Assembly (NCBI GenBank): GCA_017935525.1
Contig: JAGBHJ010000262.1
Span: 1-12,680, forward strand
Source: Clostridia bacterium
GTDB taxonomy: Bacteria > Bacillota > Clostridia > HGM11327
DNA length: 12,680 nt
Direction: 5' to 3'
The notes under the pieces were generated by a model. It saw only the letters and a program-made list of their open reading frames with translations, was not told the origin of the DNA and did not search any database. This document shows, piece by piece, positions 1 to 6,978 of the stretch. The translations under genes were made by a program, and so were the position numbers. Position 1 is the stretch's first letter; every line of letters starts with the position of its first letter.

Positions 1-245
1 CTATAGAAACCAAAACTGAAAGCGATCTGAATGGAAATCAACTTGGTCTGTCTTCACAGTTGGAGTCGGAAACGGGTTGGATAGACTACAATGCAGGTCA
101 GCTGGTGGACGGCGTTTCCATGGAGGAGATGAGCAAGGATTTCTTTGAATACGTGCTGGCGTTGGCTTCCGGCAAGGTGCTGGCAAAGAACGAGATCAAC
201 GGCTATAAGGAGATATCCATATTCAAGGATGGCGTAACTCTGTAA
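1..245 (+). CDS. uxaA: Altronate dehydratase family protein, C-terminal part
   Basis: Only the last 80 or so codons are present; the reading frame enters from the left edge (first full codon at base 3) and ends with TAA at 243-245. The tail contains the segment GWIDYNAGQLVDG, then a helix (EEMSKDFFEYVLALASGK) and the ending GYKEISIFKDGVTL. This closely matches the C-terminus of the UxaA/GarD family (altronate or galactarate dehydratase), whose members typically end in a WIDFNAG segment and IAIFKDGVTL. These enzymes dehydrate D-altronate to 2-keto-3-deoxygluconate in hexuronate catabolism, in the cytoplasm, using a metal. The N-terminal SAF domain and active-site region are outside the window, so altronate and galactarate cannot be told apart; altronate is the likelier guess. 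It shares a strand with the next gene but is separated by 155 bp with a candidate promoter, so it is probably a separate unit. Confidence 0.82.
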   Translation, partial: IETKTESDLNGNQLGLSSQLESETGWIDYNAGQLVDGVSMEEMSKDFFEYVLALASGKVLAKNEINGYKEISIFKDGVTL

Positions 246-254
246 AATTTTACA
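241..254. repeat. Perfect 14-bp palindrome over the uxaA stop codon
   Basis: TGTAAAATTTTACA is a perfect inverted repeat that includes the TAA stop of the preceding gene. It is all A/T apart from its ends, so it is a poor terminator. It could be an operator-type site, or chance in A/T-rich sequence. No second copy was noticed in the window. Confidence 0.3.
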
Positions 255-283
255 ATTTGTTCATAAAAAAGCCGATTAAACAC

Positions 284-311
284 TTGATTTTTTTTGAAAA
301 ATAGGTAAAAT
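284..311 (+). promoter_or_regulatory. Candidate sigma-A promoter for the asp23-fakA unit
   Basis: TTGATT (284-289) and TAAAAT (306-311) are separated by 16 bp in a strongly A/T-rich gap. An alternative pairing is TTGAAA (294-299) with TATAGG (317-322), spacing 17. Either would start transcription about 75-90 bases before the asp23 start. Both are moderate matches, and the choice is uncertain. Confidence 0.4.
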
Positions 312-400
312 ATTAGTATAGGCAGAATATGCTGAATAAGAATGCGATATCAGACTGTATTGCAGCCTTTGTATATATAAAATTTCAGGAGGAAAAATAA

Positions 401-751
401 ATGAATGTAGTGCTTGAAAATGAAAACGGTACGATAAATATATCTACCGACGTTATTGCCGCGATCGTTGGCAACGTTGCACTCAACAGCTATGGCGTTG
501 TAGGTATGTCTGCAAGAAGACTTACGGATGACGTTGCAGAGCTTTTGGGCAGAGAAAGTGTGACCAAGGGCGTAAACGTAGAGGTTGAAGAAAATCAGGT
601 AACTGTTTCAATGCATGTGGTAGTAAAATACGGAATAGCTATCAATACCGTTGCAGATAATATCATCAGCGCAGTAAATTACACAATAGAAAATATGACC
701 GGAATTAAGGTATCCTGGATCAAGTTCTTTGTAGAAGGGGTCAGACTTTAA
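401..751 (+). CDS. Asp23/Gls24 family envelope stress protein
   Basis: This 116-residue protein has the full compact Asp23/Gls24 fold pattern: an N-terminal strand (GTINISTDVIAAIVGNVAL), the segment NSYGVVGMSA, a basic middle (RESVTKGVNVEVEENQVTVS), the strand HVVVKYGIAINTVADNI and the closing NYTIENMTGIKVSWIKFFVEGV. Length is typical of the short YloU-like members. The start is ATG at 401 behind an excellent AGGAGG at 388-393. In Firmicutes this gene usually sits directly before the DhaL/DegV-type kinase gene yloV/fakA, as it does here 28 bp downstream, so the two are almost certainly co-transcribed. In Staphylococcus, Asp23 is a membrane-associated protein held by AmaP. No AmaP is present here and the precise role in Clostridia is unknown. 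The family assignment is firm; the function is inferred from the family. Confidence 0.92.
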   Translation: MNVVLENENGTINISTDVIAAIVGNVALNSYGVVGMSARRLTDDVAELLGRESVTKGVNVEVEENQVTVSMHVVVKYGIAINTVADNIISAVNYTIENMTGIKVSWIKFFVEGVRL

Positions 752-779
752 TACAAGGGGTCTGTAAAAGGTATTTGTT

Positions 780-2429
780 TTGAATTGTACAACAATAAAC
801 GGTGAATTGCTCAAGGATATGTTCTATTGCGCAGCACGCAACCTTGAGGATAATAAGGCATTTATAAACGAGCTGAACGTTTACCCCGTTCCTGACGGTG
901 ATACGGGTACAAATATGTCGCTCACAATGCAGTCCGCACTTAAGGAAGTGGCAAAGACAACAAACATCACGGCAACCACCATTGCCAATGCAATATCAAC
1001 GGGTGCTCTTAAGGGCGCAAGAGGTAACTCAGGTGTTATCCTCTCCCAGATATTCAGAGGCTTTTCCAAGGGTCTTTCCGGCAAGAATGAGATAAAGGTA
1101 TCCGACTTTGCCGATGCCCTCCAGTCTGCGGCAGATAACGCCTACAAGGCGGTTATGAAGCCCAGCGAGGGTACGATCCTTACAGTTGTAAGGCTTACTG
1201 CAAAAAGAGCAGTTGAGCTTAAGAGAACTGCCAAGAACTTCGAAATGTTCTTTGCAGAGGTATGCAGGGCGGCAAAAACAGCCTTGGATCAGACACCGGA
1301 GATGCTCCCCGTACTTAAGCAGGCAGGCGTTGTTGACTCCGGCGGTGTGGGCTTCTATTGCATCATAAAGGGCTTTGAGCAGGCATTGGAGGAGGATATC
1401 GACCTTGACCTTAAGGAGTACGAGAAGACCACCGAAATGCAGTTTACCCAGGTAAGCGTCGATGACTTTGTTGACGAGCACGACCTTGAGAATATCAAAT
1501 TTACATACTGCACAGAGTTCTTTGTATATGAGTCTGACAGTATTTTCCCCTCCAACATTGAGGAGATATTCAAGACGGAATTTGACCCCAAGGGCGACTC
1601 CATGCTGGTAATCCATCAGGACGGTGTGGTAAAGACTCATATCCACACAAACGTGCCTCTTGAGGTGCTGTCCTTTGCCGTTAAGTACGGCGTACTGCAG
1701 GACGTTAAGGTAGAGAATATGCGTCTGCAGAACGAGGAGCTTAAGGCGTCAAAGGGTGATCAGCCCAAAAAGGACATTGGCATAGTAGTTATATCCATGG
1801 GTGACGGCATTACGGAGATCGTAAAGTCTTTGGGTGCAGACGTTATCGTTGGCGGCGGTCAGACTATGAACCCCAGCATTGAGGATATTGCCCATGCGGT
1901 GGAAAAGGCCAATGCCGAGCACGTTATCGTATTCCCCAACAACAAGAACATCATCCTTGCAGCAGAAAGAGCAAAGGATCTTTGCGAGGACTGTGACGTA
2001 AGGATAATCCCCACAAAGAGCGTTCAGCAGTGTATCTCCGCAATGATCATGTATAACCCTGATGACGATATCGATACCACCGTGGAAAGCTTTACGGAGA
2101 TATCATCCAAGGTGGCGTACGGTCAGATCACAAATGCGGTAAGAGATACGGTTATTGACGATATTGACGTACACGAGGGTGACTATATCGCGCTGATCAA
2201 GAACAAGCTGAAGGTATCCGGTCCCGACCTTTTGGCTGTATCCAAGGAGATGATCGCACAGATGATGTCCGAGGACAGCTCTCTGGTGACTATTTACTAC
2301 GGCGAGGACTCCACACAGGAGTTTGCAGAGGAGCTTGCGGCATACGTAGAGGAGACCTACGACTATGTTGACTGTGAGGTCTACAACGGCGGTCAGCCCG
2401 TATACGACATTATGGTGTCAGTTGACTGA
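780..2429 (+). CDS. fakA: Fatty acid kinase subunit FakA (DhaL/YloV family)
   Basis: FakA phosphorylates fatty acids bound to a FakB (DegV-family) carrier, feeding exogenous fatty acids into phospholipid synthesis in the cytoplasm. At 549 residues the length is right. The N-terminal DhaL kinase domain (about 1-200) shows PVPDGDTGTNM at 36-46 (magnesium-binding aspartates 39 and 41), GARGNSGVILSQ at 79-90, KPSEGT at 127-132 and DSGG at 186-189. The middle domain has YCTEFF with Cys244 and KTHIHTN with His287 and His289; as I recall, equivalent Cys/His residues are needed for activity in staphylococcal FakA. The C-terminal third is the FakB-binding type domain. The start is TTG at 780, preceded by AAAGG at about 767-771. 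It is supported by the family-like beginning TINGELLKDMF, and no ATG fits before residue 14. No fakB gene lies in the window. Confidence 0.93.
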   Translation: MNCTTINGELLKDMFYCAARNLEDNKAFINELNVYPVPDGDTGTNMSLTMQSALKEVAKTTNITATTIANAISTGALKGARGNSGVILSQIFRGFSKGLSGKNEIKVSDFADALQSAADNAYKAVMKPSEGTILTVVRLTAKRAVELKRTAKNFEMFFAEVCRAAKTALDQTPEMLPVLKQAGVVDSGGVGFYCIIKGFEQALEEDIDLDLKEYEKTTEMQFTQVSVDDFVDEHDLENIKFTYCTEFFVYESDSIFPSNIEEIFKTEFDPKGDSMLVIHQDGVVKTHIHTNVPLEVLSFAVKYGVLQDVKVENMRLQNEELKASKGDQPKKDIGIVVISMGDGITEIVKSLGADVIVGGGQTMNPSIEDIAHAVEKANAEHVIVFPNNKNIILAAERAKDLCEDCDVRIIPTKSVQQCISAMIMYNPDDDIDTTVESFTEISSKVAYGQITNAVRDTVIDDIDVHEGDYIALIKNKLKVSGPDLLAVSKEMIAQMMSEDSSLVTIYYGEDSTQEFAEELAAYVEETYDYVDCEVYNGGQPVYDIMVSVD

Positions 2430-2444
2430 TAGGTAAACAATAAT

Positions 2445-2494
2445 AGCCTTCTCCTGCCGTCATCAAAGAGATGGCGGGGAGAGGGCTTTATTTT
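2445..2494 (+). terminator. Terminator-like hairpin after fakA
   Basis: The left arm begins AGCCTTCTCC at 2445 and the right arm ends GGGGAGAGGGCT at about 2476-2487, with GATGGC and GCCGTCATC near the apex and a loop of about AAAGA. The stem tolerates G-T pairs and a small bulge. It is followed by TTTATTTT (2487-2494). It sits 15 bp after the fakA stop and 11 bp before the next gene on the same strand. It may end most transcripts, with read-through serving the small membrane protein gene and recG. Confidence 0.72.
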
Positions 2495-2505
2495 ACGGTA
2501 ATAAT

Positions 2506-2847
2506 ATGGCAAAGAAAAAGAATTACAAAAGCAGCAAAAGCAGATACACAAAGAAAAAGGGAATACTCCATTATCTGGGCAATATGGTGCTGAATTTCGG
2601 TCAGCTGTTCTTCCTTTTGTGGGAGGTGGCGATAATCGTGGCGGTGCCGGTGATGTTTATAATATTCGGCGTGCTTAACAAGCTGCCCTGGTGGTACTAC
2701 ATAGCAACAAACGGCGGCTACCTGGCAATTCTGGCGCTGGCAGATGGGCTGGCATGGCTGGTGGTTACAAAGCTTGTAAAGACGGAATACGTCCCCAGGT
2801 ATAAAAAGATTGCCCAGATGGCAAAGGATGTTTTTGCAGACAGATAA
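2506..2847 (+). CDS. Small two-helix membrane protein, unknown function
   Basis: I do not recognise this 113-residue protein. It begins with a very basic tail (15 of the first 25 residues are K, R, S or Y, such as MAKKKNYKSSKSRYTKKKG). Two hydrophobic segments follow, at about 31-57 (containing FFLLWEVAIIVAVPVMFIIF) and 66-90 (containing GGYLAILALADGLAWLVV), with an aromatic PWWYY turn between them. It ends in a basic amphipathic tail. The charge pattern predicts both ends inside the cytoplasm and a hairpin through the membrane. The ATG at 2506 has only a weak ribosome site (ACGG, 8 bases before). The gene lies between the fakA terminator hairpin and recG, whose start is 4 bp after this stop, so recG translation is likely coupled to it. 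That it is a real gene rests on the clear membrane topology and tight spacing; I infer no role. Confidence 0.72.
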   Translation: MAKKKNYKSSKSRYTKKKGILHYLGNMVLNFGQLFFLLWEVAIIVAVPVMFIIFGVLNKLPWWYYIATNGGYLAILALADGLAWLVVTKLVKTEYVPRYKKIAQMAKDVFADR

Positions 2848-2851
2848 CGAT

Positions 2852-4894
2852 ATGGAAAACAGATTACTTGACAGTACGGATAAAATAAAGGGTATAGGCG
2901 CAAAAAAGTCCCAAAGCCTTGCATCAGCAGGGATAACCAACGTTGGGGAGCTTTTGCGCTGTTTTCCGTTGAGGTACGATTTTTACAGGTTTTACGACGA
3001 CCCCGCCAAAATAGAGGAAAACGGCAAATGTGTGTTTTATGCCGAGTATAACGGCGGAGCTACAAAGCAGTATGCAAAGACCGTAGGCTTTTTTGTAAGG
3101 TGGAGAATAAAAACCGGGACAAGGGACGTGCTTTTTACGTGGTTCAATCAGCCCTACGTACTCAATTCTCTGGAAAAGGGCAAAAGATACTGTATCAAGT
3201 GCGACGTTCAGCTGAAAAACGGCGTTTATCAGGCGATCAATCCGCATTTTTCCTCCACGGAGCAATATACCCACAGCGTGCTGGAGCCGCAGTACAAGCC
3301 CATTGATGGCATAGGCAAAAGCGAGCTGGTGAATTTTATAAAAAAGGCGTTAGACTATGCGGAAATAGACGACAGCAACGACCCGATACCCCATCTGCTC
3401 CGCCAAAAATACGACATTCCGCCCTACGGCAAGGCGCTGAGGAGCATCCACACTCCGCAAACGGAGGAGGAGTGCATCCGTGCTAACAAAAGACTCATAT
3501 TTGAGGAGTTCTTTATGTTCAGAATACGCCAGAAGCTCTGGGCAGGAAAAAGGGGAGAGGGGGACGCCTCTGCAATATTCGACAAAAAATGTATCGATGA
3601 ATTCAAGAGTCTTTTGCCGTACAAGCTGACGGGCGCACAGCAAAAGGCGCTGGATGACGTTGCAAGGGATCTTTTGTCAAAAACGCCCATGAACAGAATA
3701 ATCCAAGGTGACGTTGGCTCGGGAAAGACTGCCGTTGCCTTTGCCGCCTGCTGGATGACCAAGTGCGCAGGGTATCAGTCCGTTATAATGGTGCCCACGG
3801 AGGTGCTGGCAAGACAGCACTATGCGTCCTTTGGGGCTACCTTTGGCAATGCCGATATAAAAGCAGGTCTTTTGGTGGGCGGGATGAAGCAATCGGAAAA
3901 GAAAAGCGTCATTGAGGACTTTGCCCAAGGCAATATCCACGTGCTGATAGGCACTCACGCAGTGCTGGAGGAAAGAGTCAGCTCCGACGGCATTGGACTT
4001 GTAATAACCGACGAGCAACACCGCTTTGGCGTCAAGCAGAGGATGAGCCTTAAAAACAAGGGCAGACCGGTCAATATGCTGGTGCTGACGGCAACGCCCA
4101 TCCCCAGAACGCTTTCCATGGTGATATACGGGGATCTGGACGTGTCCATAATTGACGAGATGCCCCCCGACAGAATACCCATAAAAACTTATGCGGTAAC
4201 GGGGGACATGAGGGAGAGAATATACAAATTTATCACAAAGGAAGTAAAGGCAGGCAGACAAGCCTACGTCATTTGCCCGCTGGTGGAAACGGACGACGAG
4301 TCAAAGGCGTCCGTAAAGCGGTATTTTGACAAGCTGTCCAAAAACGAGCTGAAGGAAGTCAGAACGGGAATGCTCTACGGCGGCATGAAGCCCGCCCAAA
4401 AGGACGAGGTTATGAACGCCTTTGCCGCAGGGGATATTGACGTGCTGATATCCACCACCGTAATTGAGGTGGGCATAAACGTGCCCAACGCCACGGTGAT
4501 CGCCATTGAGGATGCGGAAAAATTCGGCCTTGCCCAGCTCCATCAGTTAAGGGGCAGAGTGGGCAGAGGCAGGGAGCAGAGCCATTGCATACTGATCTCC
4601 GACTGCAAGGGAGAAATCGCCGTGGAAAGACTCACAACTCTTGTAAAGACCAACGACGGCTTTGAAATAGCAAAGTCCGATATGCGGTTGAGAGGTCAGG
4701 GAGAGTATTTTGGACTCCGTCAGCACGGAGCACAGCTGTTCCGCTTTGGGGAGCTGCCGAGGGATATGCTTATATTTACCCAAGCTGCAGATGCGGTGGA
4801 GCTTGTGGCGTCCTGTGGGGATGAGCTTGGTGAATTCTACCAGCGTATGTACCACGAGGCGAAAAAGCTCAATGAGGAGATAGTATTTAACTGA
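2852..4894 (+). CDS. recG: ATP-dependent DNA helicase RecG
   Basis: RecG is a double-stranded DNA translocase that remodels stalled replication forks and branch-migrates recombination intermediates. The 680-residue length from ATG 2852 matches the family (about 680-690). The N-terminal region begins with IKGIGAKKSQSLASAGI, typical of RecG, followed by the OB-fold wedge (about 50-160). Helicase motifs follow: GDVGSGKT at 286-293 (Walker A), DEQH at 387-390 (the RecG form of motif II), LTATPIPRT (motif III), TTVIEVGINVPNA (motif V) and QLRGRVGRG at 565-573 (motif VI). The frame is open upstream to 2810, but that start would overlap the preceding gene. ATG 2852, 4 bp after the previous stop, matches the family N-terminus; no clear Shine-Dalgarno is present, suggesting translational coupling. 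The TGA overlaps the convergent carboxypeptidase gene by 8 bp. Confidence 0.96.
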   Translation: MENRLLDSTDKIKGIGAKKSQSLASAGITNVGELLRCFPLRYDFYRFYDDPAKIEENGKCVFYAEYNGGATKQYAKTVGFFVRWRIKTGTRDVLFTWFNQPYVLNSLEKGKRYCIKCDVQLKNGVYQAINPHFSSTEQYTHSVLEPQYKPIDGIGKSELVNFIKKALDYAEIDDSNDPIPHLLRQKYDIPPYGKALRSIHTPQTEEECIRANKRLIFEEFFMFRIRQKLWAGKRGEGDASAIFDKKCIDEFKSLLPYKLTGAQQKALDDVARDLLSKTPMNRIIQGDVGSGKTAVAFAACWMTKCAGYQSVIMVPTEVLARQHYASFGATFGNADIKAGLLVGGMKQSEKKSVIEDFAQGNIHVLIGTHAVLEERVSSDGIGLVITDEQHRFGVKQRMSLKNKGRPVNMLVLTATPIPRTLSMVIYGDLDVSIIDEMPPDRIPIKTYAVTGDMRERIYKFITKEVKAGRQAYVICPLVETDDESKASVKRYFDKLSKNELKEVRTGMLYGGMKPAQKDEVMNAFAAGDIDVLISTTVIEVGINVPNATVIAIEDAEKFGLAQLHQLRGRVGRGREQSHCILISDCKGEIAVERLTTLVKTNDGFEIAKSDMRLRGQGEYFGLRQHGAQLFRFGELPRDMLIFTQAADAVELVASCGDELGEFYQRMYHEAKKLNEEIVFN

Positions 4895-6023
4895 AGAACA
4901 GGCGGAAAAGCACCTTTAGCCTTGCGGCGAAGGTGTTTTGTCCTATACTGTCCGCCGCAACCATGGGCAGGGTGTAAAGTATATCCCTATTCAGGGATAT
5001 AGTAAGCTCTCCCAACGGGGTACCCTGCTCTATTGGTGCCCGTGGATGAGGGTCGTATACCGTTGCAGTCAGCGAAATTTCGTCATCATCCGACAAAGGG
5101 TAGCAAATTTCATCATTTATTACGTAATCCACCGAGGGTACAAAGCCGTCCTTGACGGGCAGAGTGCCCTCGTATTCTTTTTTGTCAAAAAGAGGTGTCA
5201 TTCGGTAGTTTTCAAAGCCGTAGTCCAGCATTGCAGAGCAATCCGCATACATGGGCTGACTGTTGAGCACCACCGCCACAAGGGTCATGCCGTTTTTTGT
5301 GGCGGAGGACACCAGACATCTGCCTGCCGCCTTTGTGTAGCCCGTTTTGATGCCGTTTGCGCCGTCGTAATTGTAGAGCATCTTGTTTTCGTTTATAAGC
5401 ACTCGGTCGTACTCCCTACCCTCCCAGGGGATCACCTTTTTTGTGGTGGAAACGATGGTGGCAAAGGTGGAATTTGCCATGGCGGCACAGGCTATCAGCC
5501 CAAGGTCATAGGCGGTGGTGTAGTGCTGTGTTGAGGGCAAGCCGCTGGGGTTGACAAAGCTTGAATCCATACACCCCAGTTCCTCCGCCTTTTTGTTCAT
5601 AAGCACGGCAAAGGCATCAATACTGCCTGCGGTATGTATGGCAAGGGCTGTGGCGGCGTCGTTGCCGGACCTCAGCATCAGCCCGTAGAGCAGCTCCTCC
5701 ACGGTGAGCCTTTCCCCAAGGGACAGGTATATGGACGAGCCTTCCACGCCTACCGCCTCCTTGGGAATGGTTACAACGTCGTCAAGCCTGCAGTTTTCCA
5801 GCACTACCAGCGCGGTAAGTATCTTTGTGGTGCTGGCAGGGTAGCGCCTTGCGTGGCAGTTGTGGGAATACAACACTCTGCCCGTGGTGGCTTCCATCAA
5901 AATGGCACATTCCGCCGCAAGGGGGAGCGCCTCTGCGTGGGCGGTATTTATGGGCAACAGGGTAAATATCAGCGTAAAAAGGATCAGCAGCTTACTGATC
6001 CCCGTTCTTTTTGCTTGAAACAA
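4887..6023 (-). CDS. dacF: D-alanyl-D-alanine carboxypeptidase, S11 family (DacF-like)
   Basis: This secreted penicillin-binding protein trims the terminal D-alanine from peptidoglycan stem peptides. In 378 residues it has a signal peptide (hydrophobic core about 11-27, likely cleavage after AHA30), the catalytic STTK at 64-67, SGN at 119-121 and KTG at 226-228. These are the three motifs of the S11 family. A C-terminal domain follows, ending in an amphipathic helix (FAARLKVLFRLFFS) of the type that docks these enzymes on the membrane surface. The start is TTG at 6023 with GAGGAG ten bases before it (complement of 6034-6039). It overlaps the end of gerW by 32 bp, implying coupled translation. 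Operon placement behind gerW suggests a sporulation role, as for DacF in Bacillus, rather than vegetative DacA. The family is firm; the paralog name is inferred from context. Confidence 0.88.
   Translation of the reverse strand: MFQAKRTGISKLLILFTLIFTLLPINTAHAEALPLAAECAILMEATTGRVLYSHNCHARRYPASTTKILTALVVLENCRLDDVVTIPKEAVGVEGSSIYLSLGERLTVEELLYGLMLRSGNDAATALAIHTAGSIDAFAVLMNKKAEELGCMDSSFVNPSGLPSTQHYTTAYDLGLIACAAMANSTFATIVSTTKKVIPWEGREYDRVLINENKMLYNYDGANGIKTGYTKAAGRCLVSSATKNGMTLVAVVLNSQPMYADCSAMLDYGFENYRMTPLFDKKEYEGTLPVKDGFVPSVDYVINDEICYPLSDDDEISLTATVYDPHPRAPIEQGTPLGELTISLNRDILYTLPMVAADSIGQNTFAARLKVLFRLFFS
4911..4939. terminator. Bidirectional terminator-like hairpin inside the dacF 3' end
   Basis: CACCTT (4911-4916) pairs with AAGGTG (4930-4935). 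An inner GCC-TTGC-GGC hairpin (4919-4928) is separated by small internal loops. TTTT follows on the plus side (4936-4939) and AAAA precedes it (4906-4909), so both strands give a stem followed by U residues. It lies 17 bp after the recG stop and would end recG transcripts. On the minus strand it lies within the last codons of the carboxypeptidase gene. Confidence 0.6.
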
Positions 6024-6393
6024 TCTTTTTTATCTCCTCTACAAGATGGGGTATGCTGTCAATAATTCTGTCAGCAGTAGAAGAATATTCTGCGGAAAGC
6101 AGTTTTATTCCGCATTCGTCGGATACAATAAAGCCCAAGGGCTTGATGGTGACACCCGACGCCCCGCCGCCTATAAAATTAAGCTCGTCCCCTTGTGACG
6201 ATGCACTCTTGTTCAGCGCAGGGTCGGTCAGCTCTCCGCCGCCGCTTACAAAGCCAAAGCTCACCCTTGAAAAGGGGATCACCGTCCTGTTTGGCTCTAT
6301 GGCAATTATGTTTCCTATTACTGTATCCACGTCCACCATGTTGCGTATCTCCTTAAGAGTGGTCTCCATTGTGGTCTGAATTGGTCTGTTCAT
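5992..6393 (-). CDS. gerW: GerW/YtfJ family spore protein
   Basis: The 133-residue protein carries the GerW/YtfJ pattern: an N-terminal helix pair (TMETTLKEIRNMVDVDTVIGNII), the strand TVIPFSRVSFGFVSGGGE, the glycine-rich FIGGGASGVTIKPLGFIV, and a C-terminal helical tail (IDSIPHLVEEIKKIV). YtfJ homologues are made in the forespore and are associated with germination in Bacillus. The molecular activity is not known to me. ATG 6393 has GGAG eight bases before it and overlaps the upstream DUF2953 stop as ATGA (4 bp). The 3' end runs 32 bp into the dacF-like gene, so the three genes form one tightly packed operon. The DUF2953-ytfJ pairing is conserved in many spore formers. Confidence 0.9.
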   Translation of the reverse strand: MNRPIQTTMETTLKEIRNMVDVDTVIGNIIAIEPNRTVIPFSRVSFGFVSGGGELTDPALNKSASSQGDELNFIGGGASGVTIKPLGFIVSDECGIKLLSAEYSSTADRIIDSIPHLVEEIKKIVSSKKNGDQ

Positions 6394-6887
6394 TTGTTTT
6401 TCTCCGTTCCTTTGATTTTTTTGATAAGTATTCTGCCAAGGGTGTAAAGCACGTCCTTGAACTTAAAGGCAAGCCTTGCATCCAGCCTTACGGCAAGGTC
6501 AACGTCACCAAAAAGCGGGGTGATGCTGATCCTCGGCAGGGTATCGTACCCTATTGCGGCGCAAAGGGAGGTTACCCCTATCCTTATGCTGCCTGCTAAA
6601 ATGGCGTCAGCGGCGGCGTCCCCCAGCCCGATGGCAACGTCAAGCTCCAATGCGCTTATGCGGGAGCTTTTGACCAGCCTGAGCACTTGGGGAAGATAGC
6701 TTGAGGATTGGCGGCGCTTTCTTTTCTTTTTTCTGCCCAGACGGATCTTTATGCCAAAAAGCAGAATGTATACGGTAAAAAGGTGGCTTTTGGAGTCCAA
6801 CCTTATCCACAGGCTCATTTTTTGCCTTATCAGCAGGGCAAAAAGCATCAGTATTGCCACACCCACCGCCACTACCGTCAAGCTCAT
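6390..6887 (-). CDS. ytfI: DUF2953 domain membrane protein (YtfI-like)
   Basis: This 165-residue protein begins with one transmembrane segment (about 4-21, LTVVAVGVAILMLFALLI). It then has a strand-rich stretch, a very basic linker (GRKKKRKRR at 51-59), and a region (about 75-140) rich in the pattern ELDVAIGLGDAAADAILAG followed by ITPLFGDVDLAVRLDARL, characteristic of DUF2953. It is slightly shorter than many members (about 200). It lies directly upstream of gerW/ytfJ with an ATGA overlap, the same pairing as ytfI-ytfJ in Bacillus, which supports the assignment and a forespore role. GGAGG lies eight bases before the ATG. A SigF/SigG-like promoter candidate lies just upstream. The biochemical function is unknown. 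Confidence 0.83.
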   Translation of the reverse strand: MSLTVVAVGVAILMLFALLIRQKMSLWIRLDSKSHLFTVYILLFGIKIRLGRKKKRKRRQSSSYLPQVLRLVKSSRISALELDVAIGLGDAAADAILAGSIRIGVTSLCAAIGYDTLPRISITPLFGDVDLAVRLDARLAFKFKDVLYTLGRILIKKIKGTEKNK

Positions 6888-6915
6888 TGCAGTTACCTCC
6901 GCTGTATTTGTATAA

Positions 6916-6943
6916 AGTATTTCCTATTTTTGGATTATTAAAC
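6916..6943 (-). promoter_or_regulatory. SigF/SigG-like promoter candidate for DUF2953-gerW-dacF
   Basis: Read on the minus strand, GTTTA (6943-6939) is followed after 14 bases by GGAAATACT (6924-6916). The Bacillus SigF consensus is roughly GYATA, about 15 bases, GGnnAnAnT: the -10 fits fully and the -35 fits at 4 of 5. It would start transcription about 20 bases before the DUF2953 ribosome site. The position and the forespore nature of the genes support it, but the sequence is very A/T-rich. Confidence 0.45.
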
Positions 6944-6950
6944 ATATAAT
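6943..6950 (+). promoter_or_regulatory. -10-like box before the SpoVB-type gene
   Basis: CATATAAT lies 29 bp before the SpoVB-like start. It resembles both a sigma-A -10 (TATAAT) and the Bacillus SigE -10 (CATACAAT). No convincing -35 for either factor stands at the right distance, so the sigma factor is undecided. SpoVB of Bacillus is made in the mother cell under SigE, which favours that reading. Confidence 0.35.
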
Positions 6951-6978
6951 ATTAAAAAATAAAAAGGAGATACCCTCA

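Noticed and set aside
1029..1646. Minus-strand open frame of 205 codons
   Set aside because: Antisense to the fakA kinase domain, with no ribosome site or recognisable motif.
2810..2851. Upstream extension of recG
   Set aside because: It would overlap the preceding gene and add residues not seen in the family; the RecG-like N-terminus begins at ATG 2852.
3677..4261. Minus-strand open frame of 194 codons
   Set aside because: Antisense to the helicase motifs of recG; composition is that of a shadow frame.
4938..5534. Plus-strand open frame of 198 codons
   Set aside because: Antisense to the carboxypeptidase gene, whose three catalytic motifs are intact.
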